Below, piece after piece: positions 17,881-26,939 of a stretch of DNA of 64,000 bases. Numbering within the stretch: position 1 is the stretch's first letter; every line of letters starts with the position of its first letter. This DNA comes from Flavobacterium rivuli WB 3.3-2 = DSM 21788. GTDB taxonomy: Bacteria > Bacteroidota > Bacteroidia > Flavobacteriales > Flavobacteriaceae. Under the pieces are notes generated by a model. The model saw nothing but the letters and a program-made list of their open reading frames with translations. It searched no databases and had not been told where the DNA came from. The translations under genes and the position numbers were made by a program. The stretch lies in assembly GCF_000378485.1 (NCBI RefSeq), contig NZ_KB899968.1, positions 124,001-188,000 on the forward strand, in the 5' to 3' direction.

Positions 17881-17916
17881 AAAAAAAAATCCTTCCCGTT
17901 GCCGGAAAGGATCTTT
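17881..17916 (-). terminator. Intrinsic terminator of rplS
   Basis: AAGATCCTTTCCGG and CGGGAAGGATTTTTTTTT on the minus strand form a stem with short mismatches followed by a long T run, 20 bases past the rplS stop. Confidence 0.88.
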
Positions 17917-17935
17917 ATATAACTTGAACGAAAAA

Positions 17936-18289
17936 TTATCTTCTTCTTTTTTCTTTGATCTTTGCTTTTTTACCTGTAAGATCTCTGAAGTAGTAAATAC
18001 GGGCTCTTCTAACTTTACCACGTTGGTTAAGTTCGATTTTTTGAAGTGCAGGCATGTTTAATGGGAAAATACGCTCTACACCTACAGCACCACTCATTTT
18101 ACGGATTGTAAAAGTTTGAGTAATACCAGCGCCTCTTTTTTGGATAACAACCCCTTTAAAGAACTGAGTCCTTGTTTTTTCACCCTCTTTGATCTCGTAG
18201 TACACCGTTAGTGTATCACCAGCTCCAAATTCAGGAAAATCTTTTTTTGTAACAAACTCGTCTTGTACGAATTTAATTAAATCAGACAT
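17936..18289 (-). CDS. rplS: 50S ribosomal protein L19
   Basis: 117 residues with the L19 features FPEFGAGDTLTVYYEIKEG, GVVIQKRGAGITQTFTIRK and the basic C-terminal RRARIYYFRDLTGKKAKIKE. L19 sits at the 30S-50S interface. It stands alone here with its own terminator rather than in the rpsP-rimM-trmD-rplS operon of many bacteria. Confidence 0.97.
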   Translation of the reverse strand: MSDLIKFVQDEFVTKKDFPEFGAGDTLTVYYEIKEGEKTRTQFFKGVVIQKRGAGITQTFTIRKMSGAVGVERIFPLNMPALQKIELNQRGKVRRARIYYFRDLTGKKAKIKEKRRR

Positions 18290-18465
18290 GATTTTTATGT
18301 TTAATTGTTTAAATCAGAGCAACATATACACGATTATCGCCAGAGGTTGGTCCGAATGCGGGTGCAAATATAAAACTATTTTTTTAGAAGTAAATATAAA
18401 TCAGGTTATTAAATTGATTTAATTGTTTTAAAAACTATAATGGAAGTGCTTCAGATTATTGAACT

Positions 18466-18948
18466 TTACTTTTCTACAATTATCCTATATCTTTTATCTT
18501 CTATAAATAATTCCTTTGGGGTAGCTTTATCAGGGAAGTCGAAAAATACGATCCTGTCGATTTCCTTATGGGGTTTAATTTTTGTTTTAGTACCTGTGAA
18601 TGATGTTTGTAACTGTATAAAGCCATAAAGGCTATCTTGTTCTGTTGAAATGTAAACATTGGCAAAATCAAAGTTGCAGTCTTTTTCACCTTCATTTTTT
18701 AAAGTAAGCTTAAGTTTTACAAATTTCATCCCATCATCTGCAAAAGTTACGCTGGTTGATGACATGTTATTTGAATTGCCGACGGTATGTTGGCTTACTG
18801 AAGAAGATTGGTTTGAGCCTGAAAGTACATAATCTTCAGATACCTTTCTAAATTTAACCGTTAGCCCTTCTATATTACTTTCCTGAGCTTTTATGCTCGC
18901 CACAACTATAATACATAGTGCAATTACAAAATTTATACGTTTCCTCAT
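18466..18948 (-). CDS. Exported protein of unknown function
   Basis: 160 residues with a signal peptide (INFVIALCIIVVASIKAQ) and a beta-rich mature part. The pattern FVKLKLTLKNEGEKDCNFDF resembles DUF4352-type Ig-like domains, which carry conserved 'K-L-x-N-E' strands, but I cannot assign it. It is probably periplasmic. It is flanked by unrelated short genes on the same strand, and no operon partner is evident. Confidence 0.7.
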   Translation of the reverse strand: MRKRINFVIALCIIVVASIKAQESNIEGLTVKFRKVSEDYVLSGSNQSSSVSQHTVGNSNNMSSTSVTFADDGMKFVKLKLTLKNEGEKDCNFDFANVYISTEQDSLYGFIQLQTSFTGTKTKIKPHKEIDRIVFFDFPDKATPKELFIEDKRYRIIVEK

Positions 18949-19024
18949 TTTATACCGCTAATAAATTCCTGTTTTAATTTATGGCCGCTAAAGTAAACAA
19001 TTAAAGTAAAATTTAGCAGCAGGA

Positions 19025-19378
19025 TTAAACCTCCTCCACATCCATAACACTTATCAAATTATTTTCAAAAGTATATACGTGATTTACTTTTCCGTCAAAT
19101 AGAACGTTACCCTCCAGGTCTTTAACAAGTTGGTTAACTTCAACTTCAATTTTGCCATCTGCCCGTTGTGTAATTGATGCAGGTTCTACCTTTGGGTTTA
19201 TTTCGCTCCATTGCTTTGTCCAGTATTCGCGTACTGCCTCGTGGCCTGTTACATAATCACCTTCAAAAGCTTTAGGCCAGCGCACGTTACTATCCATGAG
19301 CAACAGTACGGCATCAATGTTACGGCTATTAAAGCCTATATAAGCCTTTGTTATAATATCTTTATAGTCAGAGTTCAT
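19025..19378 (-). CDS. Nuclear transport factor 2-like (SnoaL-type) protein
   Basis: 117 residues with a cone-shaped NTF2/SnoaL fold pattern: KAYIGFNSRNIDAVLLLMD, then DVRWP-like NVRWPKAFEGDYVTGHEAV with REYWTKQW, and a final strand series ending NLISVMDVEEV. Members bind small hydrophobic ligands or act as isomerases; no catalytic residues can be named here. The gene is cytoplasmic, monocistronic, and lies just downstream of the AraC regulator gene on the same strand (67 bases). Confidence 0.8.
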   Translation of the reverse strand: MNSDYKDIITKAYIGFNSRNIDAVLLLMDSNVRWPKAFEGDYVTGHEAVREYWTKQWSEINPKVEPASITQRADGKIEVEVNQLVKDLEGNVLFDGKVNHVYTFENNLISVMDVEEV

Positions 19379-19445
19379 GATTTATTGTTTGTGTTATATA
19401 GAGTAAACTTAAGGCTTTTTTTTAACCTGCTAAAGTAATTGAATA

Positions 19446-20303
19446 CTACACCAGCGTATTAAATTTAGACTCTATATGTGCCCGTGCCTTTTTCTGAAAT
19501 TCCTCCGGGGTTTCTCCGGTTTGCTTTTTAAAGAACCGGCTAAAATATGGCCTGTCGGTAAAGCCAAGGTCGTAAGCTATTTCTTTAATGGTAACATCGC
19601 TGTGTATAATTTTACGTTTGGCCTCCAGTATAAGCCTGTCGTGTATAATTTGTGTGCCGGTCTTATCAAGCTTTTCCCTTAGTATCTGGTTCAGCCTTTT
19701 AGAGCTAATACCCAGTTTGCCTGCATAAAAGTCAATATTGGTTACCGTTAAGAAATTACCTTCCAGCAACATTAAAAATTCGTACACCCGTTTTTGATGA
19801 ACATCATGGCCGGAAAATTCGTGCTCCTTTACAGTTATAAGCTTAAGCAAAAATACTTTGAGCAAAGCCTGTAGCATGGTAAAGTTATTACCGTTGTTAT
19901 ATTCTTCCTCCATTATCCTGTAAATATCACCCAGCCCTTTTGCCGACGTTTCATCTAAGCGCAGGCACGAAAATTCTCCCTGAACATTAAATATCCTGAA
20001 CAGGTCCAGTAAAAAGTCCTTGTCCTCTTCTTCCAGCATCGATCTTTTAAACGAGATAAGCTCACCATTTTTACCTGCTTTATTAAGCTGATGAACACGG
20101 TAGGGCGGTATAAGGTAAATCCAGTCGCCTTTAATGCCATAAGCAGGATCGCTTATGCCGTGCAGCGGGTCTTCGTTTTTAAGCCATACCACCTCAAAAA
20201 AATCCTTGCGCCCCGGATCGTTTAAATAACTGGGCGGGCAGTTGTTTAAATTCCTGATGTAGAGCAACGATTTTTCGAGGGTGGGAATAGGGGTTTCAAT
20301 CAT
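19446..20303 (-). CDS. AraC family transcriptional regulator
   Basis: 285 residues. The N-terminal half is an AraC-type cupin-like sensing region (IYLIPPYRVHQLNKAG). The C-terminal 100 residues form two helix-turn-helix units: FYAGKLGISSKRLNQILREK and VTIKEIAYDLGFTDRPYFSR followed by FFKKQTGETPEEFQ. It is divergent from hxlBA, with about 200 bases between starts, so it is the obvious candidate regulator of the formaldehyde-fixing genes; this is inferred from position only. Confidence 0.9.
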   Translation of the reverse strand: MIETPIPTLEKSLLYIRNLNNCPPSYLNDPGRKDFFEVVWLKNEDPLHGISDPAYGIKGDWIYLIPPYRVHQLNKAGKNGELISFKRSMLEEEDKDFLLDLFRIFNVQGEFSCLRLDETSAKGLGDIYRIMEEEYNNGNNFTMLQALLKVFLLKLITVKEHEFSGHDVHQKRVYEFLMLLEGNFLTVTNIDFYAGKLGISSKRLNQILREKLDKTGTQIIHDRLILEAKRKIIHSDVTIKEIAYDLGFTDRPYFSRFFKKQTGETPEEFQKKARAHIESKFNTLV

Positions 20304-20461
20304 ACGTGTAAAAGTAACACTTATTAAAATATTAGCATAGGATTATTAGAACATTATAGAGGACTATTCGGAAATACCGCTGTTTTATAGTGGTTTATGA
20401 TTATTTTTTGTTCGCAATGTTTCCATATAGTCCCATGTTATGCGCTGATTGTATAACTACC

Positions 20462-20469
20462 TGCCTTTG
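20462..20469 (+). promoter_or_regulatory. Candidate -7 promoter element for hxlBA
   Basis: TGCCTTTG, one base off TAnnTTTG, ends three bases before an ATG at 20472. A transcript starting a few bases later would favour the ATG at 20508 as the true hxlB start. Confidence 0.45.
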
Positions 20470-20507
20470 CAATGTGCCTACTTTTACCATTGTTAAAACA
20501 AGCTTAT

Positions 20508-21101
20508 ATGCAAACGCAGAATGAAGTACACAAGCAGGAGCTGGTGGATAATCTTAAGATGAGCCTCGACCTGATACTGAATGAGAATTTACAACTATCG
20601 CAAAAAATAGATTTAGAAACCCTTGTACCCTTTATAAATTACATAAGGCAGTCACCGCGCATTTTTATACTATCGGCGGGGAGGTCCGGGTTTGCAATGC
20701 GCTCTTTTGCAATGCGGCTTATGCACCTTGGCCTTACCGTTTATTTTGTGGGCGAAACCACCACACCCGCCATACAACAAGGCGACCTTTTAATTGCGGC
20801 ATCAGGTTCAGGCACTACCGCCGGTATTGTGCGTGCTGCAGAAAAAGCCACATCTACAGGGGCAAGCCTTGTGGCCTTGACAACAAATACAGCATCTCCG
20901 TTAGCTAAACTGGCTAATCATGTGGTTTATATCCCGGCAGCAGAAAAGGAAGACCATGGGGGAGACAAATCTAAACAATATGCAGGCAGCCTGTTCGAGC
21001 AGTTTTTACTCCTTTTAATGGATGCCGTTTTTCAGTCGCTCTGGAAGCTGGATGGCACCCCGGCTGAAGAACTGTGGAAGAGGCACGCCAACTTAGAATA
21101 A
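20508..21101 (+). CDS. hxlB: 6-phospho-3-hexuloisomerase
   Basis: 197 residues from the ATG at 20508 (MQTQNEVHKQ). An ATG at 20472 is in frame, but it lies against the likely promoter and adds residues unlike the family. The SIS sugar-phosphate fold shows ILSAGRSGFAMRSFAMRLMH, GETTTPAIQQGDLLIAASGS and GTTAGIVRAAEKA, followed by LVALTTNTASPLAKLANHVV. It converts arabino-3-hexulose 6-phosphate to fructose 6-phosphate, the second step of the ribulose monophosphate pathway. hxlA follows after 35 bases. Confidence 0.92.
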   Translation: MQTQNEVHKQELVDNLKMSLDLILNENLQLSQKIDLETLVPFINYIRQSPRIFILSAGRSGFAMRSFAMRLMHLGLTVYFVGETTTPAIQQGDLLIAASGSGTTAGIVRAAEKATSTGASLVALTTNTASPLAKLANHVVYIPAAEKEDHGGDKSKQYAGSLFEQFLLLLMDAVFQSLWKLDGTPAEELWKRHANLE

Positions 21102-21136
21102 ACACATTTAATTTTTAATAATAAATAAATACCATC

Positions 21137-21772
21137 ATGGCAAAATTACAAGTAGCAATAGATTTATTGACAACCGAAGAGGCATTAGCATTAGCAGCAA
21201 AAGTAGCACCGTATGTAGATATTATAGAGTTAGGCACGCCGCTTATAAAAAATATGGGTACGGCAGTAATAACGGCAATGAAAAATGCACACCCTGATAA
21301 ACTGGTTTTCGCCGATTTTAAAACGGCAGATACGGGCGAGCTTGAAGCAGATATGGCGTTTAAAGCCGGTGCCGATTTAGTTACCGTTTTAAGCACTGTT
21401 GGTAACGCAACAATAATAGGTGCTGTAAAGGCAGCTAAGGCACACGGTAAAGGAGTAGTGGTAGACACTATAGGTAATCCTGACCGTGTTAAGAGGGCAC
21501 AGGAAGTTATAGAACTGGGTGTAGAATTTGTAGAGCTTCACGCCGGCCTTGACGAGCAGTGGACACCGGGTTACTCTATTCAGGTTTTAATTGATGAAGC
21601 AGCACGTGTAGGTGTACCGGTATCTATTGCAGGTGGCGTTAACATAGATAACATTGCAGCAGTAGTAAAAGCAGGGGTGAAAGTTGCCGTTGCCGGTGGT
21701 GCCATTTATGGTGCCGAAGATTCTGCCGCAGCTGCAAAGGCACTTCGCGAAGCAATTGATGCTGTTAAGTAA
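21137..21772 (+). CDS. hxlA: 3-hexulose-6-phosphate synthase
   Basis: 211 residues of an orotidine-phosphate-decarboxylase-like TIM barrel. The metal/phosphate motifs VFADFKTADTGELEAD (DxKxxD), VVDTIGNPDRVKRAQEV, ELHAGLDEQW and VSIAGGVNIDNIAAVVKAGV plus VAVAGGAIYGAED are diagnostic for hexulose phosphate synthase. It joins formaldehyde to ribulose 5-phosphate, so with hxlB it traps formaldehyde and can also run backwards to supply pentose phosphate. A good terminator follows. Confidence 0.94.
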   Translation: MAKLQVAIDLLTTEEALALAAKVAPYVDIIELGTPLIKNMGTAVITAMKNAHPDKLVFADFKTADTGELEADMAFKAGADLVTVLSTVGNATIIGAVKAAKAHGKGVVVDTIGNPDRVKRAQEVIELGVEFVELHAGLDEQWTPGYSIQVLIDEAARVGVPVSIAGGVNIDNIAAVVKAGVKVAVAGGAIYGAEDSAAAAKALREAIDAVK

Positions 21773-21796
21773 TACTGTTACTTTCATAAACACTAT

Positions 21797-21826
21797 GGCC
21801 TCATTAAATTTTAATGGGGCTTTTTT
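21797..21826 (+). terminator. Terminator of hxlBA
   Basis: GCCTCATTAAA / TTTAATGGGGC stem followed by TTTTTT, 25 bases past the hxlA stop. Confidence 0.87.
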
Positions 21827-21872
21827 ATGTTTGAAGAAAATAGGCTAAAAATGTTTATAATATTTGAAAATA

Positions 21873-22379
21873 TTATTTCAAAACTTTTTCAAAAGCTTTT
21901 CTTGCAGATCCCCGAAAGGTTACTTCTCCGCAGTAGGTATAGCCAAGTTTTTCAAATATTTTAAGCATGCCTGCATTATCATGATTAGTATCTGCTTTCA
22001 GGCTCTTAATATTTTTATTTAGGGCAAAAGCTTCTATATAAACCAGCATTTGTTGTGCAAGCCCCTTACCAAGAAATTGTTCAGAGATAGCAACCCTATG
22101 GTACACTATAAAATTGCCGTTGGTAAGCCATTCGCCTTTAATATTTGCATATTCGGGCTCGTCATTTACAATTACAGCACAATACCCTGCAATAGTATCA
22201 TTATTTGTAAGTACATAACCTGTTCCTTTTTTAATATCTGTAGCAACAACTTCGGGGTTAGGATATCCGTCCTGCCACTGGCTGCTGCCATCCATCCTTC
22301 TTCGTTCTATTCCTGCTTTTAGTATTTCCCATATATAAGGTGCATCATTTAATGTTGCCTGCCTGAAGGTATAGTCCAT
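21873..22379 (-). CDS. GNAT family N-acetyltransferase
   Basis: 168 residues from ATG 22379 (MDYTFRQATLNDAPYIWEIL); an in-frame TTG two codons earlier is less likely. The acetyl-CoA-binding motif A appears as VAISEQFLGKGLAQQMLVYI, a QxxGxG/A-like loop, followed by LKADTNHDNAGMLKIFEKLG (motif B) and YTYCGEV. The substrate cannot be told from sequence; the small size fits a single-domain transferase for small molecules or protein N-termini. It is a lone gene converging on hxlBA. Confidence 0.87.
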   Translation of the reverse strand: MDYTFRQATLNDAPYIWEILKAGIERRRMDGSSQWQDGYPNPEVVATDIKKGTGYVLTNNDTIAGYCAVIVNDEPEYANIKGEWLTNGNFIVYHRVAISEQFLGKGLAQQMLVYIEAFALNKNIKSLKADTNHDNAGMLKIFEKLGYTYCGEVTFRGSARKAFEKVLK

Positions 22380-22477
22380 TATCAATTATTTAATTTGTTT
22401 TAAATATTCTTGTATAAAATTCTAAATTTTAATTACAGTAACAAAGCCTGTTGGCTTAATAAATATATTAAGCAAAA

Positions 22478-22502
22478 AACGCCCTCATTACTGAGAGCGT
22501 TC
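22478..22502 (-). terminator. Terminator of the peroxiredoxin-thioredoxin operon
   Basis: AACGCTCTCAG / TGAGGGCGTT hairpin with a short loop followed by TTTTTTGC on the minus strand. Confidence 0.82.
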
Positions 22503-22521
22503 TTATCTGAATTTAAAATAA

Positions 22522-22782
22522 CTAATTCTTATCTATGGCACCAAGTACGCGCATCATGAATGCATTAAGCGCCGCTTTTTTGTCCATTCCGTCTTTTATC
22601 ATTTTGTTTACCTCGAGCGCACCATACATGTTAGAGATCAGTTCTCCCACAACATCCAGCTCTTCGTCTTTAAGCGACGGAACTTCGGTAAGTGCCTCCA
22701 GCACCTCCAGGGCTTCTATAACGTAGTCCTGGTCGTTATCCTCAATAAATTGAGTTAAGTGCTTAATTACTGGTAACTTCAT
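22522..22782 (-). CDS. Small DUF6952-like protein linked to thioredoxin
   Basis: 86 residues, acidic and helical: MKLPVIKHLTQFIEDNDQDY, then leucine/glutamate-rich helices and MIKDGMDKKAALNAFMMRVL. From memory it matches a small Bacteroidota family (DUF6952) found next to thioredoxin and peroxiredoxin genes. There is no cysteine, so it is not itself a thiol enzyme. The first 20 bases of its gene overlap the end of the thioredoxin gene, so translation is coupled and a role with the thiol peroxidase system is inferred. Confidence 0.75.
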   Translation of the reverse strand: MKLPVIKHLTQFIEDNDQDYVIEALEVLEALTEVPSLKDEELDVVGELISNMYGALEVNKMIKDGMDKKAALNAFMMRVLGAIDKN

Positions 22783-23077
22783 TTACAAGATCTGTTAAAA
22801 CTTCTACTTTATTTGTTTGTACCTGGTTTACAAGTACCCCGTTTTTAAATGTTGCAAAGGTGGGCAGGTTATCTACCTTGGCCAGTTTGCGCGACTCCGG
22901 GAAATTTTCGGCATCGGCAAGTACAAAGGTAATGCCGTCGTTTTCACTCGCCAGTTTTTTAAACTTTGGCTTCATGATCCTGCAGTTGCCGCACCATCCT
23001 GCCGAGTATTGTACTACAACAACCGGAGCACCGGATACGATCTCTGCCAAATTATCTTTTTCAAGTTCCTGTAACAT
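22763..23077 (-). CDS. Thioredoxin family protein
   Basis: 104 residues with a thioredoxin fold and the active-site motif AGWCGNCRIMKPKF (CGNC instead of CGPC), followed by the cis-proline loop KVDNLPTFATFKNGVLV. The CGNC variant should shift redox potential relative to classic thioredoxin. The gene lies 24 bases downstream of the peroxiredoxin gene on the same strand, so it probably reduces that enzyme or is co-induced with it. Confidence 0.92.
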   Translation of the reverse strand: MLQELEKDNLAEIVSGAPVVVVQYSAGWCGNCRIMKPKFKKLASENDGITFVLADAENFPESRKLAKVDNLPTFATFKNGVLVNQVQTNKVEVLTDLVNEVTSN

Positions 23078-23101
23078 GATGGTAATTTTATAAGTTTTTA
23101 A

Positions 23102-23740
23102 TTAGTTAGAAGCTAAGTAAGACGCAACACCGCTACGGTCTGCAGTCATAGCCTCTTTACCTTCTTCCCAGTTAGCCGGGCAAACTTCGCCTTTAACCTG
23201 TACATGCGTGTAAGCATCTATAAGCCTTAAGTACTCGTTTACATTACGGCCCAGTGGCATATCGTTAATGCTTTCATGGAAAACTTTACCATCTTCGTCT
23301 ACAAGATATGTAGCACGGTAGGTAACGTTGCTTCCTTCAAGAACTACAGAGTCTGTATCTTCGTTATAACCGCTTGCCTCAATATCAAGAATATCAAGAA
23401 TGTTTGCTAAGTTTCTGTTAGTATCTGCAAGTATAGGGTAAGTAACGCCTTCTATACCGCCTTTATCTTTAGGTGTGTTTAACCATGCAAAGTGAACCTC
23501 GTTAGTATCGCAAGATGCACCTATAACTACAGTATTCCTTTTTTCGAATTCGCCTAAAGCAGCCTGGAAAGCATGAAGCTCTGTAGGGCATACAAAAGTA
23601 AAATCTTTAGGATACCAGAATAATAATACTTTTTTGTTATTGTTAACTGCCTCCTCAAAAACGTTGATTTTTAGGTTGTCGCCCATTTCAGAGATAGCGT
23701 CTACGGCAATGTTTGGGAATTTTTTTCCTACGAATGACAT
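23102..23740 (-). CDS. Peroxiredoxin, 2-Cys AhpC/Prx1 type
   Basis: 212 residues. The peroxidatic cysteine lies in WYPKDFTFVCPTELHAFQ with the conserved PxxxTxxC/R environment, and the resolving cysteine in KGEVCPANWEEG near the C terminus. The enzyme reduces H2O2, alkyl hydroperoxides or peroxynitrite and is recycled by a thioredoxin-like partner, here probably the adjacent CGNC protein. It is first gene of a three-gene operon and divergent from the amino acid permease. Confidence 0.94.
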   Translation of the reverse strand: MSFVGKKFPNIAVDAISEMGDNLKINVFEEAVNNNKKVLLFWYPKDFTFVCPTELHAFQAALGEFEKRNTVVIGASCDTNEVHFAWLNTPKDKGGIEGVTYPILADTNRNLANILDILDIEASGYNEDTDSVVLEGSNVTYRATYLVDEDGKVFHESINDMPLGRNVNEYLRLIDAYTHVQVKGEVCPANWEEGKEAMTADRSGVASYLASN

Positions 23741-23906
23741 ATTGTTTGTGTTTTAGTGATGAATGTTTTTCTGATTACAAAAATAACGCAGTTGTCTCTA
23801 TTATATGTATAAACATTATAACAATTTTCTATCAACTTATAGAAAACGCCTATGTATTATAAATTAAGAATTATTTAAGAATAAAGCAAAACTGTATTGT
23901 TTTTTT

Positions 23907-23914
23907 TATATTTG
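23907..23914 (+). promoter_or_regulatory. -7 promoter element of the amino acid permease gene
   Basis: TATATTTG, a perfect TAnnTTTG match, 29 bases before the ATG. Confidence 0.6.
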
Positions 23915-23943
23915 TTAGCTGCGCATAAAAACCAAAACCCATA

Positions 23944-25863
23944 ATGGCATTAAAAGACCTCTTTAGAAAAAAGAACGTTCAGGACATATTAAACCAGGTA
24001 GAAAATAATGATGGGCATGATTCCCTTGGCAGGCACCTGGGGGTTAGAGACCTTGCTGCCTTTGGTATTGCCGCTATTATAGGTGCCGGTATATTTAGCA
24101 CCATAGGTAAAGCCAGTGCCGATGGTGGTCCTGCTGTGATTTTTCTTTTCCTGTTTACGGCCATTGCCTGTGGTTTTGCCGCCTTTGCCTATGCCGAATT
24201 TGCCAGTATGGTACCGGTGTCAGGCAGTGCGTATACTTATAGTTATGTAGCTTTTGGCGAACTTGTAGCCTGGATAATAGGGTGGGCGCTCATTATGGAA
24301 TATGCCATAGGCAACATTACGGTAGCCATATCCTGGAGCGATTACTTTACCGGCCTGCTCGACAGCGGGGGCATACACCTGCCGCAGTGGGTACAAATGG
24401 ATTACCTTACGGCCTCTAACGGCTATACCGATGCTATGGCGCTTATGCAGGGCGGTAAAACCTTCGAAAATCTTGATGCCGGGCTTCAGGCTGCTTATAC
24501 TGCATGGACTACAGCTCCCGCAATAGGTGCCTTTCATTTTGTGGCCGACCTTCCCGCACTTCTTATTATTGTAATTATAACCTGCCTGGTATACAGGGGT
24601 ATGAAAGAGTCGCGCAATGCCAGTAACCTAATGGTTGTGGTTAAGCTCTGCATAATACTATTGGTTATTGCCGTAGGTGTATTTTATGTAGATACTGCCA
24701 ACTGGGACCCGTTTGCGCCTAATGGTGCCAGTGGGGTTCTCAAAGGGGTATCGGCAGTTTTCTTTGCTTATATAGGTTTTGATGCCATATCTACCACTGC
24801 TGAAGAATGCAAGAACCCGCAACGCGACCTGCCTCGTGGCATGATGTGGGCCATTATAATATGTACCGTTCTCTATGTAATTATCGCACTGGTACTTACC
24901 GGTATGGTAAGTTACAGCGAGCTTAATGTGGGCGATCCGCTGGCATTTGTATTTACAAAGCTTAATCTTAAATGGATGAGCGGCATAATAGCCGTAAGTG
25001 CTGTTATTGCGATGGCAAGTGTACTATTGGTTTTTCAGATGGGGCAGCCCCGTATATGGATGAGCATGAGCCGCGATGGCCTGCTGCCAAAGCGTTTTAG
25101 TAAAGTACACCCTAAGTTTAAAACGCCATCTTACGCCACAATCGTTACCGGTTTTGTAGTGGCTGTACCGGCTTTGTTCCTTAACCTTACTATGGTGACA
25201 GACTTGTGCAGTATAGGTACCCTCTTTGCTTTTGTACTGGTATGTGCAGGGGTTTTGGTACTGCAAAACAAACCGGGAATACCAAGGGGCAAGTTTAAAA
25301 CGCCTTATGTAAACGCTAAATATTTAATGACCATAGGGCTTATTGCAGGCCTTGCATTATCCTACATTTATAATAAAGAAGGAGTGGAGGCATTTGTAAC
25401 TAATACCAAAGAGGTTAATAACCCCACAACTATTGTAACATCGCTTACTAAAGAACAAACTACCCAGGTTTACAACTCATTACTTGCTCGCGATGTAGCC
25501 ACCGGCAACCAGGACCTTGAAAGTATCCTTTCCCGTTATGAAAGCGACCCTGCCCAATATGAACGCTTAGTATCTGAATTGCCTATAGACGATTCTTTAA
25601 AATATGAAAGCGGTTTAAGCCTGTTTAAGCACAAAATACCCATGTGGATATTCCTAATTTCGTTGGTATTGCTGTCAGTTTGGGCTTACCGCCAAAACTT
25701 GTCACTTATACCGCTATTAGGGCTTATTTGCTGCCTGTACATGATGGCACAGCTAAGCGTGTGGAACTGGATATACTTTACAGCATGGTTACTTATAGGC
25801 CTTATTATTTATTTTAGCTTTAGCCGAAAAAACAGTAAATTGAATATTAAATCAATAGTATAA
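23944..25863 (+). CDS. APC-family amino acid permease (cationic amino acid transporter type)
   Basis: 639 residues with about 12-14 membrane helices. The N-terminal FGIAAIIGAGIFSTIGKAS (substrate-binding GxG loop of APC transporters) and FAYAEFASMVPVSGSAYTYS are characteristic; FFAYIGFDAISTTAEECKNP is the conserved helix 6 segment. The protein is longer than the usual 460-500 residues because of a roughly 45-residue loop after helix 4 and an extra-membrane segment of about 100 residues before the last helices. It belongs to the YfnA/CAT branch, importing amino acids with protons. It is monocistronic and divergent from the peroxiredoxin operon. Confidence 0.9.
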   Translation: MALKDLFRKKNVQDILNQVENNDGHDSLGRHLGVRDLAAFGIAAIIGAGIFSTIGKASADGGPAVIFLFLFTAIACGFAAFAYAEFASMVPVSGSAYTYSYVAFGELVAWIIGWALIMEYAIGNITVAISWSDYFTGLLDSGGIHLPQWVQMDYLTASNGYTDAMALMQGGKTFENLDAGLQAAYTAWTTAPAIGAFHFVADLPALLIIVIITCLVYRGMKESRNASNLMVVVKLCIILLVIAVGVFYVDTANWDPFAPNGASGVLKGVSAVFFAYIGFDAISTTAEECKNPQRDLPRGMMWAIIICTVLYVIIALVLTGMVSYSELNVGDPLAFVFTKLNLKWMSGIIAVSAVIAMASVLLVFQMGQPRIWMSMSRDGLLPKRFSKVHPKFKTPSYATIVTGFVVAVPALFLNLTMVTDLCSIGTLFAFVLVCAGVLVLQNKPGIPRGKFKTPYVNAKYLMTIGLIAGLALSYIYNKEGVEAFVTNTKEVNNPTTIVTSLTKEQTTQVYNSLLARDVATGNQDLESILSRYESDPAQYERLVSELPIDDSLKYESGLSLFKHKIPMWIFLISLVLLSVWAYRQNLSLIPLLGLICCLYMMAQLSVWNWIYFTAWLLIGLIIYFSFSRKNSKLNIKSIV

Positions 25864-26180
25864 ATGTTGTAATACGATGAGTATATCAGAAATTCATCAT
25901 TATGATTTAACGAATATATCGTAATAGTTAATAACTCTAAAAAAATCATTCTGCAACTTTAGCATCATTTATATAAAAACACTTCAGCCTTTGCAGGGTT
26001 CCCGTTTAAAACCTGACTAAATTTAGGTGTTAAATGGCAACATCTGCACTAAGTATAAATCGTATATCTGCCTGAAAAATAATAGGTTTAAGGCATTCGC
26101 CGATGGTATATGTCGTCGTAAATTAGTACTGCTTTTTGAGGCATCACTTTTGCCTTAGCAGCAATAACCAAAACAATTAG
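25864..26180. other. Intergenic region upstream of slipin, no gene seen
   Basis: AT-rich, stops in all frames. The only feature I can name is CACTTTTG at about 26146-26153, one base from TAnnTTTG, about 30 bases before the slipin ATG. Confidence 0.5.
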
Positions 26181-26939
26181 ATGATGACACTATTACCTAT
26201 TATCGGGATCATTATCCTGATACTATTATCGGGTTTTCGCATTGCACAGGAATACCAAAGGGCGATTGTTTTTCGCCTGGGGCGGTTTACCAACGTAAAG
26301 GGGCCGGGGCTGTACTGGATTATACCCTTTATCGAACGCCAGCAAACAGTAGATATCCGTACTAAAACAGTCGACCTTGAACAGCAGGAAACCATTACAA
26401 AAGACAGCGTTACCATAAAAGTAAATGCCGTTATGTGGTTTAAAATTACCAACCCCGAAGATGCTATTATTAAGGTAGCCGATTACAACAAGGCGGTATA
26501 CCAGTTCTCTGTTACGGCATTGCGAAACATTATAGGGCAGCATTCGCTTGATGAAGTATTGCGCGGCCGTGAACAGATAAACGCCACATTGCAGAAAATT
26601 GTAGATGCTGCCACCAATTCGTGGGGTATAAAAATAGAGATGGTAGAGATGAAGGATGTAGAGATACCCGAAGCAATGCAACGCGCCATGGCCCGCGAAG
26701 CAGAAGCTATTCGCGAGAAACGCGCCCGTATTGTAAAAGCCGAAGCTGAGCTCGAAGCCTCTATAAAATTAACGCAGGGTGCCGCCGAAATGGAAAAAAG
26801 CCCCATTGCCCTCGAACTTCGCCGTATGCAAATGCTATCGGAAATTGGTATTGACAACAATACAACTACTATTGTTTTGGTACCGTCGGATTTCTCGAAT
26901 GCTGCACGCAGTTTTACCGAAATGGTAGCCAAACAGTAG
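26181..26939 (+). CDS. Slipin (stomatin/SPFH family) membrane protein
   Basis: 252 residues: one N-terminal membrane helix (LLPIIGIIILILLSGF), then the SPFH/band-7 domain with YQRAIVFRLGRFTNVKGPGL, VDIRTKTVDLEQQETITKDS and AVYQFSVTALRNIIGQHSLD, followed by a coiled coil with ARIVKAEAELEASIKL. Such proteins oligomerise into membrane scaffolds; a partner NfeD protease is often adjacent but none is seen here. The gene is followed by three palindromes and converges on the CLC transporter gene. Confidence 0.92.
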   Translation: MMTLLPIIGIIILILLSGFRIAQEYQRAIVFRLGRFTNVKGPGLYWIIPFIERQQTVDIRTKTVDLEQQETITKDSVTIKVNAVMWFKITNPEDAIIKVADYNKAVYQFSVTALRNIIGQHSLDEVLRGREQINATLQKIVDAATNSWGIKIEMVEMKDVEIPEAMQRAMAREAEAIREKRARIVKAEAELEASIKLTQGAAEMEKSPIALELRRMQMLSEIGIDNNTTTIVLVPSDFSNAARSFTEMVAKQ

